In this document: one piece after another, positions 7,240 through 15,871 of the stretch
Numbering within the stretch: position 1 is the stretch's first letter
Layout of the letters: every line of letters starts with the position of its first letter
DNA from: Lentisphaeria bacterium UBA7640
GTDB lineage: Bacteria; Verrucomicrobiota; Lentisphaeria; Victivallales; Victivallaceae
Assembly: GCA_002483765.1 (NCBI GenBank)
Contig: DLIO01000051.1
Coordinates: forward strand, 1-16,123
Reading direction: 5' to 3'
Length of the DNA stretch: 16,123 nucleotides
Notes under the pieces: generated by a model
Seen by the model: only the letters and a program-made list of their open reading frames with translations
Told to the model about the DNA's origin: nothing
The model's database searches: none
Program-made: the position numbers and the translations under genes

Positions 7240-8460
7240 ATGTACAACGCCGTAATTTGCCGTTATCATGAAATTGCCATCAAAGGCAATAACCGGCACA
7301 TGTTCGAAAACCAATTAATCGAAAATTTACGTTATCTACTTCGCGCTATCGCTGACTTGCGAATAGCCAAAGTTCGTGGCCGCATTTGGGTTGCACGCAA
7401 AGATAAGCAAGTTTTTCAGGATAATGAATTGGCTGAAATTCGACGCAAACTCAGCATTACCTTTGGGATAGAATCATTCTCAGCAGTAATTATGGGGCCA
7501 GCTAATATGGGATTTCTGCGCGATACCGTAGCAAGTGCTGCTGGAACATTTTTCACCGAGCAATTTGCCAAGCGCGAACGAGTCGCGTTCGCAGTACGAG
7601 CGCGACGTAGCGACAAAAGGTTTCCCTTGCGTTCCAAAGAGATTGAAATTGATATCGCTAAAGTCATAGATCGTGAATTTAATCGCAATAGTGGTCTTTA
7701 TGTTAATTTAAACAGTCCAGACGTTACTGTTTTCTGTGAAGTTCGCGATGAGTTTTCCTTTGTCTATTTTGATAATGAAAAAGGCCCAGGTGGACTGCCA
7801 GTTGGCAGTAACTTGCCAGTGTTGGCGCTATTGTCAGGCGGTATTGACTCGCCAGTGGCCTGCAATATGTTGATGAAACGCGGTTGCAGGGTTCATTTCG
7901 TCACCTTTCACAGCTCGCCTTATACGCCGCCAGAAACTTGTACTAAAGTTAAAAAAATGGCCGATATTCTGAATGAATGGCAACGTCCCGGCAAACTTTT
8001 TTTTTGCAATCTTGCGGAATTACAAAAATCTATCCGCGATATTTGCAACCCACGTTTCCGTACGGTTCTTTATCGTCGCATGATGTTTCGTATTGCCGAA
8101 AAATTGATGGCTCGTTGTGGTGCTCATGCGCTGTTAACTGGCGAGTCTGTTGGTCAGGTGGCAAGCCAGACTATAACCAACTTAAGTGTTATTGAAGACG
8201 CCATTTCAACACTGGTCTTACGCCCCTTGATTGGAATGGATAAAAATGAAGCTGTTAACATTGCCCGAAATATCGGCACTTTTGAATTGTCATCTGAATC
8301 AGTGCCAGACAGTTGCACCGTATTTGCCCCGGATCAGCCAGCGACAGCGGCAAGACTTGACAAAGTCGAACACGATGAGGAGCGGCTTGGCGACTATGAA
8401 GCACTACTGGATGAAATCGTAGAGAGTTGTGAAATATACAGAGGAGAAAGCATACAATGA
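7240..8460 (+). CDS. thiI: tRNA 4-thiouridine / thiazole sulfurtransferase ThiI
   Basis: ThiI adenylates U8 of tRNA for conversion to 4-thiouridine; in many bacteria it also helps deliver sulfur for thiamine thiazole. The 406-residue protein has an N-terminal ferredoxin-like region, a THUMP domain (about 60-170) and a PP-loop ATPase with the P-loop SGGIDSPVA (199-207). RRMMFRIAEKLM, LLTGESVGQVASQT and RPLIGMDKNEAV are characteristic blocks. The acceptor cysteine is C359 in DSCTVFAP, at the place of the conserved ThiI cysteine. There is no C-terminal rhodanese domain, so it is the short (Bacillus-length) form and needs a separate sulfur donor. The stop overlaps the nfo start by ATGA at 8457-8460. 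No TPP riboswitch is visible upstream. Confidence 0.95.
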   Translation: MYNAVICRYHEIAIKGNNRHMFENQLIENLRYLLRAIADLRIAKVRGRIWVARKDKQVFQDNELAEIRRKLSITFGIESFSAVIMGPANMGFLRDTVASAAGTFFTEQFAKRERVAFAVRARRSDKRFPLRSKEIEIDIAKVIDREFNRNSGLYVNLNSPDVTVFCEVRDEFSFVYFDNEKGPGGLPVGSNLPVLALLSGGIDSPVACNMLMKRGCRVHFVTFHSSPYTPPETCTKVKKMADILNEWQRPGKLFFCNLAELQKSIRDICNPRFRTVLYRRMMFRIAEKLMARCGAHALLTGESVGQVASQTITNLSVIEDAISTLVLRPLIGMDKNEAVNIARNIGTFELSSESVPDSCTVFAPDQPATAARLDKVEHDEERLGDYEALLDEIVESCEIYRGESIQ

Positions 8461-9299
8461 AATATATCGGAGCACATGTCAGTGCCAGTGGTGGCGTAGA
8501 AAACGCGCCACTAAATGCAGCGGCAATCGGCGCCAATGCCTTCGCGTTGTTTACCAAAAATCAACAGCGTTGGCAAGCAGCCCCGCTCAGTCAAAAAAGT
8601 ATTGACGCATTCAAGAAGAACTGTGCAGAATTAAATTTTCCACCTCAATCAATTCTGCCTCATAACAGTTATCTGACCAATTTAGGACAACCAACCGCTG
8701 AGGGATTAGAGAAATCGCGACGCGCATTTGTCGATGAAATGCATCGCTGTAATCAACTCGGGTTAATTTATCTGAATTTCCATCCCGGCTCACATCTCAA
8801 GCAGATCACTGAAGATGAATGCTTAACGTTGATTTCTGAGTCAATTAATATTGCGCACGCCGAAGTCCCGAATGTTATCGCGGTAATTGAAAACACTGCT
8901 GGGCAGGGCACCAACGTCGGTTTTAAGTTCGAACATTTGGCACAGATCATTGAAAATGTCACAGACAAAGGACGTATCGGGGTTTGCCTTGATACTTGTC
9001 ACTCTTTTGCCGCTGGTTATGATCTGCGGACTCTTGAAGATTGCGAACGGACTTTTGCCGAATTTGAACGTATAGTCGGGTTTAAATACTTAAAAGGAAT
9101 GCATCTGAATGATTCCAAATCAGCATTCGAAAGCCGTGTTGACCGTCACCATTCATTAGGGCAGGGCTTGCTTGGCAAAGAAGTTTTTAAATATATTATG
9201 CCCGACCCACGCTTTGACGGTATTCCGTTAGTTTTGGAAACCATCGATCCTGATCTATGGAAACAAGAGATCGAGTGGCTGCGTTCCCTAGAAAAGTGA
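8457..9299 (+). CDS. nfo: Endonuclease IV (AP endonuclease)
   Basis: Nfo cleaves DNA 5' to abasic sites and removes 3'-blocking groups during base-excision repair. The 280-residue protein is a TIM barrel with the complete trinuclear zinc site. The ligands fall at exactly the E. coli numbering: H69, H109, E145, D179, H182, H216, D229, H231 and E261. They are seen in PHNSYLTN, NFHPGSH, VIENTAGQG, GVCLDTCHSFAAGYD, HLNDSK, DRHHSLGQG and LVLETI. The start is MKYIGAHVSASGG, the family N-terminus, and overlaps the thiI stop by 4 nt with GGAG upstream (8442-8445), so the two are coupled. Confidence 0.97.
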   Translation: MKYIGAHVSASGGVENAPLNAAAIGANAFALFTKNQQRWQAAPLSQKSIDAFKKNCAELNFPPQSILPHNSYLTNLGQPTAEGLEKSRRAFVDEMHRCNQLGLIYLNFHPGSHLKQITEDECLTLISESINIAHAEVPNVIAVIENTAGQGTNVGFKFEHLAQIIENVTDKGRIGVCLDTCHSFAAGYDLRTLEDCERTFAEFERIVGFKYLKGMHLNDSKSAFESRVDRHHSLGQGLLGKEVFKYIMPDPRFDGIPLVLETIDPDLWKQEIEWLRSLEK

Positions 9300-9352
9300 A
9301 TTAGACCCGGAAATGGGAATCTAACCACAAAAATGTAAAGGAAATTCATTCT

Positions 9353-10159
9353 ATGAGTTTAACAAGAGAAAAGAGAACTGAGCTTGTGTGCAACCTTGTG
9401 CCGTTGGCATTATGGTATGTTCAACGGCATCATGACCTTGATCAAGGAGATTTCTCCACATTCCAGCGACTCCTCACGGCTCAAACACCGATTTATCGAT
9501 TGACTGAATTTTGGGATGGGACAAATCACCCCGCTTCAGGCTGGGAAGACGAGCGATGGAATGCTATTTGTCGTAAACTCTATGATTTGTTACAATGTCA
9601 AACTGTTGATTTCGAATCGGCAGGAGCAGGGTTATTCACTCCGACTGTTCTTGCTCGCATTGATACCGATCTTCGCGCTTGGCCCTGGATTCCCTGCGGT
9701 TATTGTCCTTACAAACTACCGGATGAGAATATCTTCGGCCCTTTCGTGTATGAAAAAACAGTTTCGTCGGAACACGCGTCAGGTGGCAGAATTAGCATTC
9801 ATATCGGTAACAGTAGAATTCCGCATTCTCCGTTTGAAAACATGGAACAACTGCGGCAAGATCTATTAGCACTAGTGGAAAGTGTTATGATTCATCACCC
9901 CACAGCCAAATTTATCGGCTGCTCCAGTTGGCTCAATAGTTTTGACCCTTTCTTGACTTTGTTTCCCAAAGAATGGCCTCAACCCGAGGTTACTCCATAT
10001 AAGGTCAGTTTTGGCTATAATTGGTGGGGACAATTTGTTGCCCGCACTGGCGGTTTTAATTTTCGCAATGCAAAGCAGATGCGTACTACTGGCATGTTCC
10101 CATTTCCAGTGCGCAATGGATATTGCACTATAGAGTCTCTACACCGTCATTTGGCATAG
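9353..10159 (+). CDS. Unrecognised 268-aa soluble protein, Trp-rich
   Basis: I do not recognise this family. The protein has no signal peptide or membrane segment. It is rich in aromatic residues, with many tryptophans. Features that look conserved rather than random are WPWIPCGYCPY (110-120, with a C115-x2-C118 pair), FIGCSSWLNSFDPF (187-200), GYNWWGQFVARTGGFNFRNA (221-240) and the C-terminal CTIESLHRHL. The order, a long helical N-terminal part and then alternating strands with SSWL and a WWGQF block, suggests one enzyme-like or ligand-binding domain. The start at 9353 has AAAGGA 10 nt upstream. It follows nfo after 53 nt and may be co-transcribed. Composition is like its neighbours. It is convergent with trmO. 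Confidence 0.85.
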   Translation: MSLTREKRTELVCNLVPLALWYVQRHHDLDQGDFSTFQRLLTAQTPIYRLTEFWDGTNHPASGWEDERWNAICRKLYDLLQCQTVDFESAGAGLFTPTVLARIDTDLRAWPWIPCGYCPYKLPDENIFGPFVYEKTVSSEHASGGRISIHIGNSRIPHSPFENMEQLRQDLLALVESVMIHHPTAKFIGCSSWLNSFDPFLTLFPKEWPQPEVTPYKVSFGYNWWGQFVARTGGFNFRNAKQMRTTGMFPFPVRNGYCTIESLHRHLA

Positions 10160-10201
10160 TTGAAACGATTAAAAATCTCCATCCTCGTTTTGCTTTATCA
10201 T

Positions 10202-10261
10202 TGAATAAAAACAATGTAAATCGAGTTTCTAATTCACGCGCGCATTATGCGCGCGCGAATT
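10202..10261. repeat. Dispersed palindromic element, copy 2 (supplies the end of trmO)
   Basis: This copy has the AT-rich arm TGAATAAAAAC (10202-10212) and the palindrome at 10231-10261 with arms aattc-a-cgcgcgcat / atgcgcgcg-c-gaatt around one central base. AAAAC to AATTC is 23 nt, as in copy 1. It differs from copy 1 at only about nine positions, mainly in the AT-rich arm. The right half codes for the last residues of TrmO (Glu-Phe-Ala-Arg-Ala), and the TAA stop (10245-10247) lies at the palindrome centre. It fills most of the 85-bp convergent gap between the 268-aa gene and trmO and could terminate both. Confidence 0.88.
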
Positions 10262-11039
10262 CTAGAATGAATTGCCGATGGATCTCTTTGTCTTGATAGC
10301 GGTCTGGGGCGGTCGGGATTAATTCTTCCGGCAGGTAGTTGGAGATCAGATCAACGACTTCGATTTGGTGTTGTTGTTCACTAATCTTAAAAGACAGTTT
10401 CCAGGTGCGACAGCCGATAACGTATTGTTCTGGGGAGATCGCTTCTACTCGTTTGCGCGCGTGGTTCAGCGGATCAATGCTCAACTGGACTTTGGCGAAA
10501 GATTCCAGATCTAGACCAGATTGATTGCGCAACCACTCAATCTTGGACAAAGTTTGTTCATCAAAACTCACTTCATAGAGTTCAGGGGTATTCGGCAACC
10601 AACCCGTTGATGCTTCAGGAAAACTATCGGCATGAACAATATAGGGTTTAATGTCTAAAACTGGAGTGCCATCAAGCATATCGAAATTGCGAATATGCAG
10701 TTCCAAACCTTTTATTTCAACTAGCTCAACCACGCTCATGCCGATTGGATTAGTACGGTAAGGCGAACGGGTCGCAAAAAGTCCAATTTTAACTCCGGGC
10801 GGCGCGACTGGCGGATTTACCGTTGTTTTCCAACCACTATCTTGATTGAGATGAAAACAGAAAATCACCCAAATATGAGTGAAACCGTCGAGGTCGCGCA
10901 ATGCGGTTTCAAAATCACATCCGGGATTCATGCGAATAATGCCATTATTGTTCGCGAAAACGCTTTGTCGTGGCGCTTCGTAGCGATATTTAGTCGCTGA
11001 TTCTACTTGCCCGATGGGATTAAAAGTGATGCTATTCAT
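10245..11039 (-). CDS. trmO: tRNA (adenine37-N6)-methyltransferase TrmO
   Basis: TrmO (TsaA/YaeB) methylates the t6A37 nucleoside of threonine tRNAs to m6t6A with SAM. The 264-residue protein begins with the beta-barrel domain, FNPIGQVES then GIIRMNPGCDFETALRDLDGFTHIWVIFCFH. It contains the diagnostic ATRSPYRTNPIGMSVVELVEI (about 89-109) and LDGTPVLDIKPYI (about 122-134), which form the SAM site. A C-terminal domain similar to the E. coli one follows, with DPLNHARKRVEAISPEQYVI. Its start ATG overlaps the stop of the upstream gene as ATGA (11036-11039). The last five residues and the stop codon come from a dispersed palindromic repeat. The C-terminus may therefore have been replaced by insertion of the element, with little cost since it lies beyond the conserved fold. 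Confidence 0.95.
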   Translation of the reverse strand: MNSITFNPIGQVESATKYRYEAPRQSVFANNNGIIRMNPGCDFETALRDLDGFTHIWVIFCFHLNQDSGWKTTVNPPVAPPGVKIGLFATRSPYRTNPIGMSVVELVEIKGLELHIRNFDMLDGTPVLDIKPYIVHADSFPEASTGWLPNTPELYEVSFDEQTLSKIEWLRNQSGLDLESFAKVQLSIDPLNHARKRVEAISPEQYVIGCRTWKLSFKISEQQHQIEVVDLISNYLPEELIPTAPDRYQDKEIHRQFILEFARA

Positions 11040-11929
11040 TGAATTATTTCTGATTTAGCGTTAGAATCGCAGGAAAATAATGTTTTATTGCTGACGCCGA
11101 CAATAACCACGAGCGCTAATAGCGATAGCAACAACCATACCCACCATGGAAAAATTGAATTGCTGTATTTGAAATCTGGTTCAGGCGCGGGTTTTTCTGA
11201 ACTATCAAGCCACGGAGCATCGTCATTTAACGGCGATCCTGGCACCGGCGCTGGTGTAATTGTACGTAAAGTTGGGCGTGGTTTGACGGTGGCGCGACAT
11301 TCTGGGCAATCTAAGTCCAAATTGATCCAAGCGTTATCAACGCCAAGTATGGCCCGACAATGTGGGCATTGATACTCAAAACTTTGACTTTGAGCGATCA
11401 CTGGTGGCAAAGCTGGCGGTGGCATCGCAGGCGCAGGCGGCGCTCCACGATGAACCTGAAAATCTTCAGCTATTGCGCGGTTTGCTGTTGTCTTCGGGGT
11501 CGGTGTTTTACTTATTGCTGGAGCTGTTGGAGCATTTTCAAAACCGTAATGCCAAGCTAAAACTGTACAAAATTCCTCTGCCGCTGCTTTTGGAACTTTC
11601 GTAACTCGACAAGCCGCGCCATCAATACGGTGCAATACGATATTATTGCTCGCTAACCCTTTTTCAAAAGTGACTTGTTTCAAACCATCTAAAATGATTT
11701 CCATTTTTTTCAGGCCGACAAACATCACTTGGTCTAGAAACAGCACTCGTCGCGTCGTTCCAGCTAACAGCCACGAACGTCCGTCAAAAACGCCTTGAGC
11801 TAGCGCCAAAATGTGTTCGTCGTCATCAAGCACATCGGCAACACTGCGCAACTCTTTGCGTTTCGCAAATCTTAACGATTGTGGTCCCAATGCGGCGATT
11901 TCAGATTTTAAATCAGTCCATATTCTCAT
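11036..11929 (-). CDS. PH-like domain / zinc-ribbon / single-TM protein
   Basis: This is a 297-residue protein of modular build with no known function. An N-terminal region (about 30-120) with DDDEHILALAQGVFDGR, WLLAGTTRRVLFLD and LKQVTFEKGL resembles the bacterial YokE-like PH domain. A Pro/Ala-rich linker (about 130-180) follows. Then comes a zinc ribbon with CPHC (188-191) and CPEC (208-211), a second Pro-rich linker, and one membrane helix near the C-terminus (about 259-280, IFPWWVWLLLSLLALVVIVG). With no N-terminal signal, the PH and zinc modules are probably cytosolic and tail-anchored. I choose the ATG at 11929; a TTG at 11938 would add three residues. It overlaps the end of cvfB and the start of trmO, so it is translationally coupled to two RNA-related genes. 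Confidence 0.82.
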   Translation of the reverse strand: MRIWTDLKSEIAALGPQSLRFAKRKELRSVADVLDDDEHILALAQGVFDGRSWLLAGTTRRVLFLDQVMFVGLKKMEIILDGLKQVTFEKGLASNNIVLHRIDGAACRVTKVPKAAAEEFCTVLAWHYGFENAPTAPAISKTPTPKTTANRAIAEDFQVHRGAPPAPAMPPPALPPVIAQSQSFEYQCPHCRAILGVDNAWINLDLDCPECRATVKPRPTLRTITPAPVPGSPLNDDAPWLDSSEKPAPEPDFKYSNSIFPWWVWLLLSLLALVVIVGVSNKTLFSCDSNAKSEIIQ

Positions 11930-12767
11930 TTTTTTCAATCAGTGTAATATTGTTTTCTGTAATCTCTATTCGGCGTGCTTTATATAACGCCCCAAGCGCT
12001 TTTTTAAAGGTTTTTTTACTCATCTTGAATACGCGTTCAATTTCAGCGGGCGGCGTTTTGGCGGTAACTTTAAGAGTTCCGCCTTGGGCTTGCAAAACCT
12101 CCAACAAAGTATCAGTAGCTTCGGGAATAGCTTCTTTGTACCCAGGTTTTTGCAAGGTCACGTCGGCACGGCCATCAGAACGTGTTCTAGTGAGGTAAAC
12201 AGTTCTTTTGTCGCCCAGCTCAAGGCGTTCATAAACATCACTACGATAAAGCATACCGAGGTATTTGTCATCCATCAATAAACGCCAACCAATATGGGTA
12301 ACTTCGATTACTGAACCTTCGAACTGATGACCATGCGGTAGATTGCGCGGAACCTCAACGGTTCCTTTGCGTACTTTCATGGTTGCGATAATCCGACCGC
12401 TGACTAGATCGGACTTGACCTTGACCAAAACATCTTCTCCGACTTCTAACGGCCTAAGTTGTTCTTTGTACGGAATCATCAAATCCTTATCTAATCCCCA
12501 GTCTAAAAACGCGCCGACGGGGTTAACATCTTTCACTCGTAAAACACAGATCTCACCAGCAACTGCCAATGGTATTTGTGTCGTGGCGACCGGCCGATCT
12601 TCGGAGTCATTATAAACAAAAACTCGAATCTTTTTCCCTAACACCATTTCTGGCGTAACGAAGCGCGACGGCAAAAGGACGCGATTACCTTCTGAATCCC
12701 CGACGTAAACACCCTGAACGGTCTCTTTTTCAACCCGTAACTCTTGATATGCGCCGTTAATAATCAT
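11913..12767 (-). CDS. cvfB: S1-domain RNA-binding regulator CvfB
   Basis: CvfB/YitL proteins bind RNA and, in Staphylococcus, affect virulence-factor expression; the molecular role elsewhere is unclear. The 284-residue protein matches the family length (about 280-300). Tandem S1-like OB domains occupy about 1-215. One of them contains the hallmark VGAFLDWGLDKDLMIPYKEQ (83-102), another GWRLLMDDKYLGMLYRSDVY. The C-terminal winged-helix domain ends with FKMSKKTFKKALGALYKARR, the most conserved block. The start ATG at 12767 has a strong GGAGG 9 nt upstream (12777-12781). Its 3' end overlaps the next gene. It heads the three-gene minus-strand operon and is divergent from the sigma-54 regulator. 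Confidence 0.93.
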   Translation of the reverse strand: MIINGAYQELRVEKETVQGVYVGDSEGNRVLLPSRFVTPEMVLGKKIRVFVYNDSEDRPVATTQIPLAVAGEICVLRVKDVNPVGAFLDWGLDKDLMIPYKEQLRPLEVGEDVLVKVKSDLVSGRIIATMKVRKGTVEVPRNLPHGHQFEGSVIEVTHIGWRLLMDDKYLGMLYRSDVYERLELGDKRTVYLTRTRSDGRADVTLQKPGYKEAIPEATDTLLEVLQAQGGTLKVTAKTPPAEIERVFKMSKKTFKKALGALYKARRIEITENNITLIEKNENMD

Positions 12768-12973
12768 TATTTATATCCTCCCCGTTAATGCGATCAATTT
12801 CGTCCTGATTTTGTCGTTACCATTGATCTTTTCGTGCGTAAATTATTTCTCGATAATCTGAATTTTAATATAGTTTAAAAATACCGCTTCCAAGCTCTAT
12901 TTGCAACTGTTCCGACTACTATTGGCAATATTCCAACGGATAAAAGATTGAGCGCAACATGTTTCGATTACAG

Positions 12974-12991
12974 GAAAATGCTTGAATTTTC
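12974..12991. promoter_or_regulatory. Short inverted repeat over the putative -35 (possible operator)
   Basis: The arms gaaaat (12974-12979) and attttc (12986-12991) flank a 6-nt centre and cover the putative -35 hexamer of the PAS/sigma-54 gene. This is an operator-like arrangement, but a 6-bp AT-rich arm could be chance. Confidence 0.2.
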
Positions 12992-13010
12992 ATCAATAAG
13001 CTGATATTGT
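12982..13010 (+). promoter_or_regulatory. Possible sigma-70 promoter of the PAS/sigma-54 regulator
   Basis: TTGAAT (12982-12987) and TATTGT (13005-13010) are separated by 17 bp. The -10 is preceded by TGA, forming an extended -10. The distance to the ATG at 13066 allows a leader of about 50 nt. The hexamers are only moderate matches. Confidence 0.33.
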
Positions 13011-13065
13011 CATAGCATTTAAATTACAAAATCGTAACGTCGTTCACAACACGATAAATTGACTA

Positions 13066-14430
<1,365 letters not shown>

Positions 14431-14706
14431 CAACTAATAAGTTAGAAACGGGGAAAATTGAAACGTTCATCTCCAAAAGCACAAAAGGCGTAAAAAAAGA
14501 AAATGTGAAAACGCCGTAAATTTTCTCTTAAATTAGCGCGCGCATTATGCGCGCATGAATTAGAGTTATAAGTTATGAAGATTTTGGGTTGCGAGAAATG
14601 TCTATTTTTTCGTTCCTGCAAAATAATTCTCCCAGATAAAGTTGTGTTTTAATTTTCAAAGATTATATTCCGGATACGAATCGCGTTCATATCAAATGAG
14701 GGTACC
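14431..14706. other. Intergenic region between the sigma-54 regulator and the Rhs fragment
   Basis: This 276-bp stretch contains copy 3 of the dispersed palindromic element. Just before it, an A-rich segment has interleaved stems: ggcgt (14487-14491) with acgcc (14511-14515), and agaaaat (14498-14504) with attttct (14520-14526). The right part (14580-14706) is AT-rich. It shows no remnant of upstream Rhs YD-repeats, so the Rhs gene is not simply frameshifted. GAGGG at 14698-14702 serves the next start. Confidence 0.6.
14508..14561. repeat. Dispersed palindromic element, copy 3
   Basis: AAAAC (14508-14512) is followed exactly 23 nt later by AATTA and the core GCGCGCATTATGCGCGC. The palindrome spans 14531-14561. 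This copy is more diverged: the outer arm has two mismatches and one G:T pair, and the AT-rich arm shares only the AAAAC-N3-GTAAAT pattern and a pyrimidine run. It lies in the same orientation as the other copies but does not overlap a gene. Confidence 0.75.
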
Positions 14707-15858
14707 ATGAATTACTCAAGTTTTATCTCGAGAGATTTTCATTTGCACAGTTATGACAAAAGTAATCAGTTACTTTCCAGCACCACCGATGGCAAAACCA
14801 CCCAATACGCCTACGATGCCGCCGGACGCCTGGTTAAAGAGGGAAACAAAACCTACTCCTACGGCTATCTCGACAAAATCCTCGAAGTACAGGAAAACGG
14901 CGAACAGATTGCCGCATTCGATTACCACGTCGATGGACAAATCGCCCAAGCAACGCATGGCGATAAAACCGAGAATTTCATCTGGGACGGCTTGGCGCTA
15001 ATTCATCGCGGAGACAACAGTTTCGTCAACGAACCCTACGTCACCGGCGGGAATCCAATCCTATCCAGCAAAGACGGAGTGATGTTTAACGACATCCTCG
15101 GCACGACCTTGGGCATCAAAAACGAAAAAGGTTTCGAAGCCATCAACATGACCGCCTTCGGCGAGCCGAAAGAAAACAACGCCGACAAAGTCGGTTTCTT
15201 CACAGGAAAACCCTACATCGGCGAATTAGGATATGCCTTCCTATTTAGAAATTATAGAGCCGATCAAGGAAAATGGCAAACCAAAGACCCATTAGGCTAT
15301 CCTGACGGCTGGAATAATCTGGCCTATGTTAATAATAAAGTATCGTCATCCATAGATTTTTTGGGTGGTTGGACTGTTGAAGCTCATAATTTAATAATTG
15401 CAGGTCAATTCTCCGAGATGTCTTCCAGTGATATTGCCGCTATTCAAGCAGGCTCCACATATGTAGATAGACTTTGGGGTGGGCAGGGAAGTAGTACGGC
15501 TTATCAGCACTCAATGAGGAACGACAGCCAAACGCCTGCTCAAGCAATTGTCCAAAGGGATGCATTTATAGCACAAACTTTGTCTCAAGCAAATAACTTA
15601 ATTGATACAGACAGAACCGTAGCACTAGGGTTAATGGGACAAGCACTGCATACTATTCAAGACTCTTTCTGTCCATTACATGTAGACACAAATGGTGATC
15701 CAATAGAATGGGATCCAATCAGTTGGGGAGCTATAGGTCATATGATGGGTAACGAAGGCCCAGATGATCTTACTCAAGGAATTATTGATAATATAGCTCG
15801 AGTCACCATAGACAACTTGATAAATTATCAGAAACTTGCTAGAGCAATAACGGAATAG
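14707..15858 (+). CDS. Orphan Rhs C-terminal fragment with a putative zinc-dependent phospholipase C-like toxin tip
   Basis: This 383-residue protein is the C-terminal end of an Rhs/YD-repeat polymorphic toxin; full-length forms usually exceed 1000 residues. YD repeats begin at residue 16 (YDKSNQLLSSTTDGKTTQYA) and run to about 100. The conserved Rhs core end is FRNYRADQGKWQTKDPLGYP (180-199), then NLAYVNNKVSSSIDFLG. The variable tip is about 222-383. It holds AHNLII (H227), YVDRLWGG (D254), YQHSM (H268) and ALHTIQDSFCPLH (H315, D319, H325). The spacings D-x13-H and H-x3-D-x5-H equal those of zinc-dependent phospholipase C ligands. G+C falls from about 50% in the repeat part to 30-45% from about 15240. 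No signal peptide or PAAR domain is present, so it may be a displaced orphan tip. The start ATG follows GAGGG closely. Confidence 0.85.
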   Translation: MNYSSFISRDFHLHSYDKSNQLLSSTTDGKTTQYAYDAAGRLVKEGNKTYSYGYLDKILEVQENGEQIAAFDYHVDGQIAQATHGDKTENFIWDGLALIHRGDNSFVNEPYVTGGNPILSSKDGVMFNDILGTTLGIKNEKGFEAINMTAFGEPKENNADKVGFFTGKPYIGELGYAFLFRNYRADQGKWQTKDPLGYPDGWNNLAYVNNKVSSSIDFLGGWTVEAHNLIIAGQFSEMSSSDIAAIQAGSTYVDRLWGGQGSSTAYQHSMRNDSQTPAQAIVQRDAFIAQTLSQANNLIDTDRTVALGLMGQALHTIQDSFCPLHVDTNGDPIEWDPISWGAIGHMMGNEGPDDLTQGIIDNIARVTIDNLINYQKLARAITE

Positions 15859-15871
15859 CGCGAGGTAAAAA

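Larger units (their letters stand above)
12768..13065. other. Divergent intergenic region between cvfB and the PAS/sigma-54 regulator
   Basis: This 298-bp AT-rich spacer must hold the promoters of both flanking genes. On the plus strand a plausible sigma-70 promoter lies at 12982-13010 (separate entry). No TGGCAC-N5-TTGC-like sigma-54 site is visible on either strand, so the regulator does not obviously activate itself or cvfB from here. No small ORF of note or structured RNA is seen. Confidence 0.6.

Noticed and set aside
7150..7240. TPP riboswitch upstream of thiI
   Set aside because: The region is the end of pdxB with a 5-nt gap; no THI-box sequence such as CUGAGA was seen.
7056..7247. 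Small minus-strand frame over the pdxB-thiI junction
   Set aside because: It is antisense to the conserved PdxB C-terminus; coding evidence is all on the plus strand.
9301..9324. Intrinsic terminator after nfo (ttaga-ccc / ggg-aa-tctaa)
   Set aside because: The stem is 5+3 bp with a bulge and no U-tract follows; too weak to call.
12768..13065. Sigma-54 promoter in front of the enhancer-binding protein
   Set aside because: No TGGCAC/TTGC pair with the right spacing was found on either strand; TTGGCAATATTCC lacks the GC doublet at the second position.
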